A stretch of DNA of 64,000 bases, from positions 346,389,989 through 346,453,988 of the forward strand of contig NC_077230.1 of the NCBI RefSeq assembly GCF_027887165.1, read 5' to 3'. Below the pieces are notes generated by a model. It worked only from the letters and a program-made list of their open reading frames with translations. It was not told where the DNA came from and did not search any database. Positions within the stretch are counted from its first letter, which is position 1; each line of letters opens with the position of its first letter. Shown here one piece after another: positions 22,700-34,900 of this stretch. The position numbers and the translations under genes are program-made. Source of the DNA: Monodelphis domestica. Taxonomy: Eukaryota > Chordata > Mammalia > Didelphimorphia > Didelphidae.

Positions 22700-23925
22700 G
22701 GAGCCTTGGGCTCAGCAGGAACCTGGTGCAGCACATGCTATGAAAAGGATTCCAGGAGAAATGCTGTCAGTAAAGCCCAGCAGAGGCTTCTGAAACCCAA
22801 AGTGGCCTGAAGGACTGCCCATTGGAAGAGGCTGCTGGGTTCTCTGGCCTGGGTCAAAGCCGCCTCTTCCCCCTGACCTCATCCTATCCTGCCTTGAATG
22901 TCCTCCCACACACCACATCCCCAGAACAACAATGAATAAAACTGCCAAGTAAATCTGAAATGGATATCCTTGCAGTCTCTCTGAGGTAGAGAGTACAAAG
23001 ATCTCCATTTTAGAGATGAGAATATGGGCTCTGGTGATTTGCCCATAGCAATGGTCTTTGTTTCCCCGAGGCCAAAGAGTGGAAGCGAATTGTTCCAAAA
23101 CTAAAGCTGAGGCTGGCTGGCCTCTTGCCTCCATCCCACTGCTCTGAAATGGGGACTGAGCAGTAAGCCCTGCCGCCTCCCTTCCTGCCTCCCCTGTTCT
23201 TCAGACCTCACATCGTTGCAGGATTAGCTCAGCCAACCTTTGGTTTTACAGAGGAGGAAAGGAGGCCTAGAGAGGGGAGGCCATTCCCCCCAGGTCTCAC
23301 TTGATGGAAGATCTGGGACTAGAACTCTGTGTTCTTTCTTCCCCCTCCACACAGTATTTCTCAGCAAATGGTGACTGGAATGAAGAGGCTGGAGCTGCTT
23401 TTTTTCTGACCAGTAAGGGTTTGAGCAGAGAATGAGTCTCTCTAGCCTTCCCTTACCATCACTTCCCCTTTACCCATTTCCATTTACCCCTTCCCCCCCC
23501 CAAGGCCCTGCTGCTTCCCCTTCAGGGAATGTCCAAAGGCAGCCAGCAGGCCTGGGGGACAGATGGACAGTGGGACATAAGGAAGCCACAGGTGGGGAGC
23601 TGGGGGAGGGGCAGCTCTCTTCAAGGCAGCAGGTGATCTCCAGCAGGATGGAAGCATAAACAGCTGCCTCAGGAGCCTGAGCCGGCCATCACTAGAGGTT
23701 TTCAGGGGGAGGCAAGATGGCCATGTGTGAAGGATGCTGCCACAAGAACCATAATTCATGGAGGATTGGCCCAGAGCAGGGATTGTGACTGCACCAGTGG
23801 GCTGGGAAAGCCCAGGGATCCCTTCTCAGAAAACAAAGGAAACCAATTATATTGATATAATTATTTACCCAAACAAAAAGTTTTTGAAGTTCACATACCC
23901 TAGATTAAGAACCCTGGCCCAGGAG
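22700..23925. other. UCP2/DNAJB13 convergent spacer, unassigned part
   Basis: GC is moderate, with a MIR-like antisense segment near 23240-23330 (TTTTACAGAGGAGGAAAGGAGG). No coding exon is seen. Confidence 0.4.
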
Positions 23926-23929
23926 CTGC

Positions 23930-24078
23930 TGGGGAGCCCAGTGGCTAGAGCACCAGGACTGGAGACACTTTCTAGCTGTGTGACTCTGGACAAGTCACGG
24001 AACCCCAGTCACCTAACCCTTACCATTTTTCTGCCTTAGAATCAATACTTTGGTCCTAAGAGGGAAAGGAAGGGCTTA
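23930..24078 (+). repeat. family A SINE, shortened
   Basis: It reads GGGGAGCCCAGTGGCTAGAG, GCTGTGTGACTCTGGACAAG and CTTAGAATCAATACTTTGG. Confidence 0.65.
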
Positions 24079-24444
24079 AAAAAAGCCAGGACCATTTGGG
24101 CTCCTGGAGCCCCACATTCCCATTGCCTGAGTGGGCAGGTAAAAGGGGGTTGGGGAGCTTTGAGCAGCTTTACTTGACCCTTGCTCCAGCTTGTGGCCTC
24201 CCTGCTCCCCCCTCCCCTACTGAGGCCCTGAGCTCACTCTTAGCAGTTCCAGTTCCAAAGACTCACCATGCTGGGCCCCAGCCCGCAGCAGAGAGGTGGA
24301 GGAGGACCGCAAGAGGCCCATCAGAGCCTGTGAAGAGATTCCCCCTTCCTGGCAGGGCGGCAGCTTCCCATTTCTGGGCCCCTCTGATGGCCTTGAGCCC
24401 AGGCCCACCCCATATGCCCTGGGGATGCTGAGACATACAAAATA

Positions 24445-24575
24445 GTGTGGACTTGGGCAGGGGGACTTGGTGGATAGAATGCCAGGCGGACACAGGAGGT
24501 CCTGAGTTCAAACCTGGTCTTGGGACCCATACTTGGTATCAATTCCAAGATGGGTGCTACACGCTTTAAAAATAA
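24445..24575 (+). repeat. family A SINE with internal deletion
   Basis: The head (GGTGGATAGAATGCCAGG...GAGTTCAAACCTGG) joins directly to the tail (ATACTTGGTATCAATTCCAAG); the central block is missing. Confidence 0.6.
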
Positions 24576-24775
24576 AATGGTATCACAGAATTTAGATCCA
24601 GATCCGTCCTCAAAGATTGGCTCCTCCACAGCTTTTAGGGACTTAGGGAATCAGTGGCAGAGCTGGGATTCTGGCCCTGTTCATTGACTCTGACTCATGC
24701 TTAATTCCATCACATCATTCCCATTAGCTATTGCTCTCGACCTCAGTTTCCTCTTCTAGAGAATGGGAACAATAT

Positions 24776-25010
24776 TCAGCACTCTGGCACAATGGATAGA
24801 GCTCCAGGCCTGGAGTCAGAAAGACCCGAGTTCAACTCCAGCCTCAGAGACAAGCTATGTGACTAGATGAGTCACTTCATCCCCTTTGCCTCCCTCCCTC
24901 ATTCGTAGAACCAGCAGGAAAAGAAAATGGCAAACCAGTATGTTTGCCAAGAAAACCCCAAATGGGGTCACAAAGAATTGGACATGACTGAAAAACACCC
25001 GAATAACAAC
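24776..25010 (+). repeat. family B SINE
   Basis: The copy is nearly complete: AATGGATAGAGCTCCAGGCC, GACTAGATGAGTCACTTCA, AATGGCAAACCAGTATG, CCAAGAAAACCCCAAATGGG and GGACATGACTGAA. Confidence 0.75.
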
Positions 25011-25319
25011 CCTTAAGAATCTGCATTGCTTGCCATCCAGGGGTGGGAAGAATGCCAGACTCAAAATTCTTTTTAAAATGCTGCAAACTGTTTTTACATG
25101 TTGGGAAAACAATTAATTTAAAAAACTCTTCCTAGGGCTGTTGTGAGGATCAAATTTTTAAAGTGATTGGAAAGGAACTTTGAAAAGTATAAAATCCTGG
25201 ACAGATAGACCGAATCATTGTTATATAATCACCTTTGGTTTTTTTTTAAAAACTCCACTTATCCTGATATCCTCAGGCGCCTGTGGATCTATGGCAATGC
25301 CTGGACACAATGGGAATGT

Positions 25320-25725
25320 GTTGGGGTTTTTCGTTTTTTTAATTTCCATAGTGTTCATTTTTGTGAGTGATTTTATAAAACCAAAACACCCCAAAACAAA
25401 TGAAAAATCATTCTTTCATTTGCAGTTCTCTCTGGAGGTGGGTAGCCTTCTTCGGCTGAAATTCAACCTTACGAACTGTCCTGGATTATTAATAGTTACA
25501 TGTATCACAATGTTGCTGTTACTGTGTACAAGGTTCTGGTTCTGCTTCTCTCACTCTGCATCAGTCCATGGAGGGCTTTGCAGCTCTTTCTGAAATCATC
25601 CAGTTCCTCATTCCGTACAGCACAATCGTATTCCACCACCACCGTGTGCTCAGCCATTCCCGCTGAGGGGCGCCCCCTCCATTGCCAATTCTTTGCCGAC
25701 ACAAAAAGCGCAGCCACGCTTCTTT
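25320..25725 (-). mobile_element. L1 3' region, antisense, at the end of DNAJB13
   Basis: It carries TTTTATAAAACCAAAACACC, CACAATGTTGCTGTTACTG, TTCTCTCACTCTGCATCAG and TCAGCCATTCCCGCTGAGG. It abuts the candidate DNAJB13 poly(A) signal. Confidence 0.7.
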
Positions 25726-25739
25726 TCGAAGTAGAAATC

Positions 25740-25745
25740 TTTATT
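25740..25745 (-). terminator. DNAJB13: candidate DNAJB13 poly(A) signal
   Basis: TTTATT on the plus strand is AATAAA on the coding strand, 242 nt beyond the stop. The cleavage zone falls in an antisense L1 3' fragment (25320-25725). No other canonical signal is seen closer to the stop. Confidence 0.55.
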
Positions 25746-25987
25746 ACTTGAAAAATTATCTCCTCCCTCCCCCCACCCCAGCCACCGCCACCCCCAGTGC
25801 CCTCCAGAACCCTTCGGGTGACCGCCGTGCCCCCTGCCTCGCGATGCCCGCCCTCTCCCATGCCCACCTCCAGGGCAAGGCAGACCCTCCCCATGGTAAT
25901 GATAAAGACCCTCCAACAGTGTCCCGGGTCCTCGTTTCTCCCTTTATATGGTCAAGCTGGCCTTTAGGGAAGGGGTGGGGGATGAGG

Positions 25988-28900
25988 TCACATGGGCAGC
26001 GCCTGCTTCAGGAGATGCTTCTTGGGAGGAGTCAGATGCCTGGGGAACTGGATGTCAAAGAGGATGAAGAGATCTCCCTTCTTGGTGGGGTCCGAGGCCA
26101 GGGGCATCCCCTCGCCGGATACCTTCTTGAAGTATTTGGGGCTGTAAGGAGGGGGCGGAGGAGTCAGATCCCGAGACAGGTGGCGGGACCCGCGCCTCCC
26201 GCCCAAGTCATCTTCGAGAAGCAGCCGGGGGGGGGGGGGGGGGGGAGGGGGTCGGGAGGGAAGCGTGAGGGGACAGAAGACGCTGTAGTGAAAGAAAGAG
26301 GCCGGCACAAAACGCTCATCTCCGCCCAGCCTTCCCCCCCGGACCCCTGACTCGAGAAGGAACAATTCTCCGATTTTAAAAACCAAGTAACCCGTCGAGC
26401 CGGGAGCGACGGGATAAAGGAAGACAGCGGATAGGCTTCCGTCCTTCCTTGGCCACGCCCAGGCTGCGTGACGCCGGGCCAATAAGCTAACCTCTCGGGG
26501 CCCCGGACGGAGGCCGTACCGACCGGCATCCGGAGAGGAAGCTTCTCCCCAAGGACTCCCTATCACAGGGTTGAAATCCTGGGGCTGCCCTGCTGGAGGC
26601 CGCCCTCTCGCCGGCACCGTGCCCCGCACCCAGGAGGTGCACGATAAATAAAGGTCAACGACCGACACCGCGAGCAACGGCTGGAGGGAATAGGGCAGAA
26701 AGGAAGGAGGCGCCTCTGAGCTCTGGAGTTCTCTTTGGCGGAATGAATGACGGCAGGGAGGCCCGGAGACGGCCGAGGGGCTCATAGGATGCGCCAGAAG
26801 GAGGACGACAAGGAGCATTTTTATAGCGTGCCCACTCTGCCAGGCGCTTTTGAGGGCTATTCGCGCCTCTGATGCTCACAACAAACGGGGAAGGTAGGAG
26901 CTCTCATCCTCACTTCTGGTTGAGGAAATTGAGGCAAACACAGGTCAAGTGACATTTAAGCTCAGAGCATCCCTTTAACAGGGGCCCGGTGGGAGGTCGC
27001 TGCCACTTCCTGGCTCTCTCTGCTCAGTGCAGGCTTTGGAGAGGGTGATGGACCCCCTGAAGGGTATTTCTGGAAGGAAAATGGAGGAAGAGCCAGGACA
27101 AGGGGCCTGCAGAGATCAGGGAGCCTGGAAGGAGGGGGGGGGGCTCCCTCCCGCCACATCCCCCGCCCCCAGGACCCACTCACTGTACTATGTCATTGAT
27201 GGGGATGTTGAGCAGCCGGTCATCCAGGGTCCTCACCTCCACCGTGCAGCAGGTCAGTGCCTGGGAAGGGGGCACAAAGGGCTCTATTAATCTCTCCAGC
27301 AGCCCCGGGCTGAGTGTGGGCATGCTCCTTCCTGGATTCCCCATGGACTCTCTGGGGGACCTCCACCGAGTGGGCCTCTAGGGGAGGAACTTGAGATAAG
27401 TGACTTGCCAGGATCACACAGCTAGGAAATGTCAAATTTGAACTGGGTCTTCCTGACCCCAGACCCAAAGCTCTCTTCAGAGCCCTAATCAATAGAAGTA
27501 CCCAATAAGTGCTTATTGGCTCCTTCACCTGACAGATAAAGCTGAGGCCTAGACGGAGGAGATTGGCCGGGATCCCCCAGCTAGAAGGTCTCCCTCAGGC
27601 CAGGTCTGCTGCTTCCAGATTCTCTACTAGAGCTGGAAATGACTGAGAGGCCAGACGGGGTGGTGGTCAGAGCCAGGAGGCCCGAATTCTCCTCTGGCTT
27701 TTGCTGTACATTCTCATGTGGCCTCGGGCAAGCCACCCCCCCAGGCTATGCCCCAGATTCTAAATTAGGGACCATAACGATGATCGCTGCAAGCTCAGCC
27801 CTCTTACTCTGCAAATAAGGAGAAAGCCAAAGGAAGCCAAGAAGGCAGTTAGAGGCAAGAAGACAGGCAGGCTGCGCAGCCTCAGCCTCCTCTCTGCAGC
27901 ACTGTGCTGCCTCCCCAAGGCCTTCTAATACGATTTCATTTCCCCCCTTCATGACCTGTAAAAACAATTTCTAACCTTCGTTTTCTTTTCATTTTAAACC
28001 AAGGTCTCCTCCTCCTTCCCTCCCCAGGACAGTAAGTCATCCCATACAGATCGCACCCCTGCGAGCCAGCAAGACGTATTTCCAAAGGAGTCATTTTGCC
28101 GAAGCAAACTCCAACCACAAAATGAAGAAACAAAGTGGAGGTCTTGGGCATGGTCTTGGCTAGCTCATTCCTGGCTGTTCATCCTACAGTATGGCTGTCA
28201 GCCTGTCAGGGCTGGTTCTGCTCCCTTCACTCTGCATTGGTTCACGTCTTTGCAGCTCTTTCCGAATCCTCCCACTCAGCATTCCTTACAGCCCAACAGT
28301 ATCCCGTCACCCTCAGACACCATCATTTGTTCAGCCATTCCCCAATGGATGGACATCGCCGCCATTTCTACTTCTCTTGCTAACACTACTAGGTGGATAG
28401 AGAGCTGGGCCCAGAGACAGGAGGTCCTGGGTTCACATATGACCTCACACACTTCTTAGCTGTGTGACCCTGGACAAGTCACTTAACTCCAATTCCCTTC
28501 CCTTTATTGCTCTTCTGCCCTGGAACCAAGACATGCAAGGGTTTATAAAAAAGAAAAACAGCAATGAATATCTGTGTACAAATAGCTCCTTTTCCCTTTT
28601 TTTCAGGCTCTTTCTCCCCAAGCCTTTTATGTATGTAGACTAAACAATCACACTAGTGCAAATATCAATAATATGGAAATAGGTCTGGCTATGGGAGAGG
28701 GATGGGAGGAGGGGAGGGAAAAAACATGAATCATGGAATCATAGAAAAATATTCTAAATTAGTCAATTAAATAAAATTTAAAATAGAAAAAATGAACTTC
28801 AAACTCAGAGACAAGCAAGGCCAAAATAAACTTATTCACTAATAAAACAAAAAAAATAAACATAAAAAAATAAGGATGGTTCCCAGAGAGCACCTGGAGC

Positions 28901-31900
28901 CCTTTCTTAATGGCCTAGGTAGCAGGCACGGGGCTGGGTGCTGGGCTTTGCTAGAAAGTCCCGTTTGGGGGCAGCCCAGGCTCACCTTGCCCAAAGGGAT
29001 GGAGCTGACAAAGAAGAGGTTGTCGTCCTCCCTCCGGAATCGGGGGTGCAGTTTCTCCTTTACGATGAAGATGATGTCGGCTGGAATGATGTTGGGGCCC
29101 TGCAAGGGAAGAGACGGGAGCCAGGCTGACCCTGGGAGGCCCCCGGCATCTGAGCAGGGCAGTCTTCAAAGGGAAGCCTAGAAGGGTCCCGGGGACTCAA
29201 CACGCAGAAACCAGCCCGGACACCCAGGGATCTGATGCCCAAGAGAAATCCAAGTTGTCTGCAGAAAATGGGCTACCGCTACGGGGACAGCTGGGCGGCT
29301 CAGTGGATAGGGAGCCGGGCCTAGAAACGGGAGGTCTTGGGTTCAAATCTGAACTTGGGCACTGGCCAGCTGTGTGACCCTGGGCAAGTCACCACCCCCT
29401 TGCCTAGTCCTAATTCCTCTTCTGCCTTGAAATGGATCCTGAAGGGTTGGGGGAACGGTCATCTAGCGCCGGACCAGCGGCGTGTCTGCTCTCTGTCAGA
29501 GCCCCTTCTGCAGCCCGCCCGTGCCTCACCTGGTCTCCTTCCTTCTCGAAGGTGATTCGGGTCCCCTGCCTCCAGCCGGGCTGGACGTCGATGGTCAGGA
29601 TCTTGTCTTTGATGGTGGATGAGAATCTGTCCTCGTTCATGACCTGGAAGAACACAACGGGGAAGGGGTGCCTCCAGGCCACTCTGCCCTCCCCACGGCC
29701 CAGGCTTAGACGCTGGCCCCAGACCCTGGTCCTGGTGGCTGTGACTCTGGGGAAGTCATTTCCCCCGGGGGTTCTCCGTTTCTCAAGGGGTAAGTAAACA
29801 TCCCGGGGGCCCAGAGCTTGACCACATGGCCTGGGAGAACCTGACAGAGATGGGACGGTCTGAGACGAAACAGAGCCACTCAGAGCTCAGGCTTGTCTTC
29901 CCTCGACTCCAGCAGGGTGTGGGTTCTGAGCTGTGTCCTTGGCAGGGGGGATGAGCCATTATGAGCCATCCACACTCTCACCTGTGACCAAGTCAACAAA
30001 CATTTATTAAGGGGCTATTATGGGCCCTACACTGAGGTGAGTGCTGGGGAGGAGATGACAAAAATAAGGCGGGCCTCCTACGTGGGATTACAATAGGTCC
30101 AGTGCTAAAGAAAGTCCCTGAGAAAGGAGGAGTCAGAGGGGCTTCCTGGAGGAGGTGGCACCAAGCTGACTCCTGAAGGAAAAGAAAAGTTCTAATGAGC
30201 AGAGAGAAGGAAAGACTCCCCACGTGGACAAGTGCCCATCTGGGCCGTAGGAGGCTGAGACTGGGGAGCGGCTGGAGCTCCTGCTGGGAAAGCTCACACA
30301 GGAGAGGAAAGAGGCAAGGTCTGCCAGGCCAGGAGGAAGATTTTGTCCTTATTCTAGAGGCAATAGTGAGCCCTCGAAGGTGTCTGCGCAGAGGACTGAC
30401 CACATTAGAGCCACGCCTTGGGAAGACGGTTTTGACGACCGGAGAGAGAACAGCTGGGAAAGGGAAGCACTGGGCCAATTAGAGACCCTTATAGTAAGGG
30501 TGGTGGTGGCCATTTGAGAGAGAAATAACCATGAAAATAATAACCAAGTAAATTAACATTTTAATTTTTTAAAAGTATAAAGTAAATAAAAAATAACTAA
30601 AGTGAAAAAAAAGTTATCCAATGTGCAGATGAGGAAACTGAGGCAGACGGACTTTCCCATGATCACCGAGGATCTGAGCTCGGTCTGCTCCATTCTCCAG
30701 GGTCGCCTCACTGCCGAGGCACCTCCGGTAAGGCCGGGACACGCACCGGCCAGGGGGTGAGGAACCGGGATGCCAGCAATGAGTGTGAAGGAGGGGAAGG
30801 AAGGCGGCCTGGGGCAGGGCTGGCAGGACAGCAAGGCTGGGAGGCCGAGAAGGGAAAGGACCCATGTCAGAGACGAGGGGGTTTGCGAAGAGACGTCGGG
30901 GTCATGGTCGGAGACGGGCACCGGCCTGGGAGTCAGCCTGGTGAGGCCCGAAGCAGAGACGGGACGTCCGAGCCGAGGCTCACCCCGGACGAGGCGACAC
31001 AAACCGGCCATCTTTCAGGCTTGATGCCTTCTGTTATTCACCAGTTTTTCTGTGTCGGTTACACGATGCCCCACCCTCACCTTCCATCACGGAATCCATG
31101 CTGTGTATCGTGCCAGGGCAGAAGAGCCATAAGGGCTGAGCCATGGGGGTCAGGTGACTTGCCCAGGGTCACATGGCAAGAAGTATCTGAGGTCGCATTT
31201 GAACCCAGAACTCCCGTCTCCAGTCTTGGCTCTCCCTCCACAGAGCCCCCACTTCCCCCTTCTCATGGCCTTTTAAAGGTATATGAATGAATTCAGTGTT
31301 TTATGATCTGATGAGCCAGTTTAATAAGAAGTGGCATTGGAGGGCTTCGGTGATTTTTGGGCTAATCAAATGAGATAATATATAAAGTATTTTGCAAACC
31401 TTTAAGCTTTAGCAGCATGTTTTGTTCAGTCATGTCTGACTCTTCGTGACCCCATTTGGGATTTTCTTGGCACAGATTCTGGAGTGGTTTGTCATTTTCT
31501 TCTCCAGCTCATTTTACATATGAGGAAACTGAGGCAAAGGGGGTTATGTGGCTTGCCCAAGGTCATACAGCTCGTAAATGGCTGAAGCCACATTTGAACT
31601 CAGCTCTTCCTGACTCCTGGTCTGGAGCTCTGTCTGCTGCCCCCACCTACATGTGGTCATTATTATCATCATCTATTCCTGGAATCTGAAATGACTCCAG
31701 CTGAACTGAAATAAGCCAATTTGAAAATAAAGGAGATGGGCCTCTTGGGAACACCGGGGAGAGAGACCCAGGCCCAGAGGAGTGGTCCTGGGTTCGAGTC
31801 TAGCCTCCAGAGCCTTCCTAGCTAGGTGACCCTGAGCAAGTCCCTTCGGGATCATTACTAAGACAGAGGAAGGGTTAAAAAAGAGAAGCCGAGAACCAAG

Positions 31901-34900
31901 GGAGCTCCTGTGGGAATGCGCTCTCTTGAAGGCCCCTCACGGCCACCACGAAGCCCTCCAGGTCAGCATCTGCCTCCGGCAGCCTTGCCCCAATGAGGAG
32001 TGGAACGTGTGTTCGTTTTGCCGAGGGAAGTCCCAGAGCGCTGGCCCCGCTGAAGGCTTTGGCCAAGGCAAGCCACAGGAGGGGGGCCGAGAGGGGCGAC
32101 ACACCGAGGAGGAACAGCTTCCCCGGGATCAGACAGAAGGGGGCCCCGGGGGGCCATCGAGTCCAGATGAGGAAAGGGAGGCTCGAGGAGGGAGACAGCA
32201 AGAGTCAGACAGGATGGGAACCGGGGCCCCACCGTGCCCAGCTGCTGGTGGGGAGAGGGCCGGAGGAAGGGGCCGAAGGGGCTGCTGAGAGGAGGGCCAG
32301 GGCAGGAGGCAGGAAGGGTGATGCCCAAAGGTTCTGGGCAGCGAAGAAGAGCCGGGGATGGGCCTCCCCCAGGGGAACCACCAGCAGAGCCAGCATTCGG
32401 CGTCCTGGCACTACGGAAAGGGGGGATGGAGTCTCACAGCAGGATGGTCCTCTTCCTGGGAGAAGGGCCCCGCCAAGCACAAGGCCTCTAATCCTCTGGG
32501 GAGGGGGGAGCCCAAGGGAGCAGAGGGCTGAGATACAGCCTTCCAATTCAGGGCTCCTCCTGCTGGGCTGGGTGCTCTAGAGCAGGACGAGTCCCTAGAG
32601 AGATCACGGGGCTCTCTGGGAAGAGGCGAGGCCACCGGGAGCCCTGGGGGGAGGTCTGTCCCAGGGTGGGGGAGAGCAGGAAGAGTGGCTGTTCTGGAGG
32701 CCTGCAGGCCCAGAGGCTTCTTACCCTTCGGGAGATCTTGATCTTCTTCGTGCAGCCAAAGAACAAGTCCTCCAAAGACAGGTAGAGATCTCGCTCGATG
32801 GGAGGGTCCTGCTTCTTGATCCCACGGCCCCGAAGGCCCCCAAAGTTCAAGCACACTTCCCTGCCTTCCGCGTCATAGAAATCTGCCCAAGGAGGCGAGA
32901 GCTTCTAGCCAGAGCCCCCGGCCCTCCTCTGGACCAGCAAGCCAGACGCCAAAGTGCCCCGGCTGGCACCAAGGCCTCCCTTCCCTGCTCCCCAGCCTGC
33001 CTCACACGCCCAAGCCCGCAGCTCCCAGCCCTGAATCCCACTCACATCCACCCACCCACACCCTAGTGTAGAGCCCAGTCCACACAGTCAAGGCTCCAGC
33101 CTGGGCTGGGGAAAAGGAAGAAGAGAGGCTCTACAGACCCTGGGACAGTGCCCTGGCCTCTGAGTGCTGGAGAAATTCCAGAGTGCACCCGGAAGGAGGC
33201 AGGAGTGAGAAAGAAACGGAATCAGAGACACTAGGACTGCGAAGAGAAGAGTCCGTGCCTAGTCCTGGACAGCACATTTGAGCAAGGGCCAGCCGGAGGC
33301 AAAGGGGCCTCCAGGCCCTTCGTCTGAGGGTCAGCGGAAAGAAATGAGGATATTTAGCCTGGAAAAGAGATCCTTCATTTTAACTCTCTATCTTTGTTTC
33401 AAGAGTGTTTCTTGTAAATAACATATAGTTGGGTTTGGGTTTCGAATCCATCCCCTTCCATTTCGGGGGATCATTTATCCCATTCACATTCACACTTATG
33501 CTTGCCAACTGTGCATTTCTCTCCATCTGACTATCTTTTAAATGTCCTTCTCTTTTTTCCCTGCTATTTTGCTTCTGACTAACGCCTCCCTGGATCTACC
33601 CCTTCTCTTATTCCCCACTTTCCCCTTCACTCCTGTACTTCTCCACTGTATGTGTATTTGTATTTTCCCTCCTTTAGCCAGTCTGGATGAGAGGGAGATT
33701 CAGGTGTGGTTTGCTCTCCCCACTGGCCTCTCCTTTTTGCATGTCCCCTTCATGGGAGATTATTTTCCTCATTCTTTCTCGCCCTTCTTCCCTCTCCCAG
33801 TGCTTTCCTCTTCCTTATCCTTCCATTTTTCTCTTGAGATCATCCAAACACAACAGAATGGCATCCAGGCTCTCTGTCTAATTATTTTACAAATAAGGAA
33901 ACTGAAGCCCTGAGTAGAGGGTTGCAATAGGGGTCCTGAGATATCAGATGGTACCGGAATCTTGATAGAATGGATAGAGGCCCCAAGAAGGGGGCTTTAG
34001 CATCGGCAGAGGCAGAGGGAAAGCATCAGGGACAAATTAGGAATTTATTTTCAGGTGGGCAGCAGGGTGGCTCAGTGGATTGAAAGACAGGACTAGACAC
34101 GGGATTAAATCTGGCCTCAGCTTCCCAGCTGTGTGACCCTGGGCAAGTCACTTTACCCCCATTGCCCAGCCCTTCCCACTCTTCTGCCTTGGAGCCAACA
34201 CCCAGTATTGAGTCTAAGATGGAAGGTAAGGTTTAGAGAGGAAAAAAAAAAAGAGGAATTCATTCTGAGAAGCTATCCAAGATAAGTCAGCTTTTAGAGA
34301 CAGGGAAGAGACACTATTGGAAACTATATTAGAAAGAGAACTGTATTAGAGTGAGAAGACCCGACTGTGAATCCCAGCTCTGACATTTCTAGCTGTGTGG
34401 CTTCAGGAAAAGTCAATGAACCTCTCAGGGGTTCAGATTCCTTAATTTTCAAATGATGCTTTTGGCCCAAACCACAGGTTCTTAAGCTGAGATCCATGAA
34501 GTGGTTTTTAGAATGTGTTAGCAATTTTGTTTCAGTAGAATCAGCTTCCCTCGTAACTCCATGTATTTTATTTTAAAGCTAGAAACATTATTGTGAGAAG
34601 GGGTCCACAGGCATCACCAGACTGCCAAAGGGGCCCCCACAGTTCCCAAAAGGTTCACAGCCCCTACCCTGAAAATCCTTGGCATTTTGTAATTCTGTAA
34701 CAATATTTTCCCCATTTCTATAGTGCTTTATTGCTTTACAAGGTGCTTTGCTCTCAATAACCCTGAAATATGAGATTATTATCTCTATTTGACTAAGGCT
34801 CAAAAAAGGGGAAATGGCTTGCCCACAGCCAAAGCATCAGAATGGCAGCATTGTGTCAAGGCAAGGGACTGATCTGACAATGGAGAATGAAAAAGGGTTT

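Noticed and set aside
25505-26350. Plus-strand open frame of 222 codons opposite DNAJB13
   Set aside because: It is antisense to a proven exon and runs through an L1 fragment and the G-run; no splice or codon support.
26142-26818. Upstream part of a 276-codon minus-strand open frame
   Set aside because: Only its C-terminal 51 codons are the DNAJB13 last exon; the rest is intron read-through past a good acceptor at 26142.
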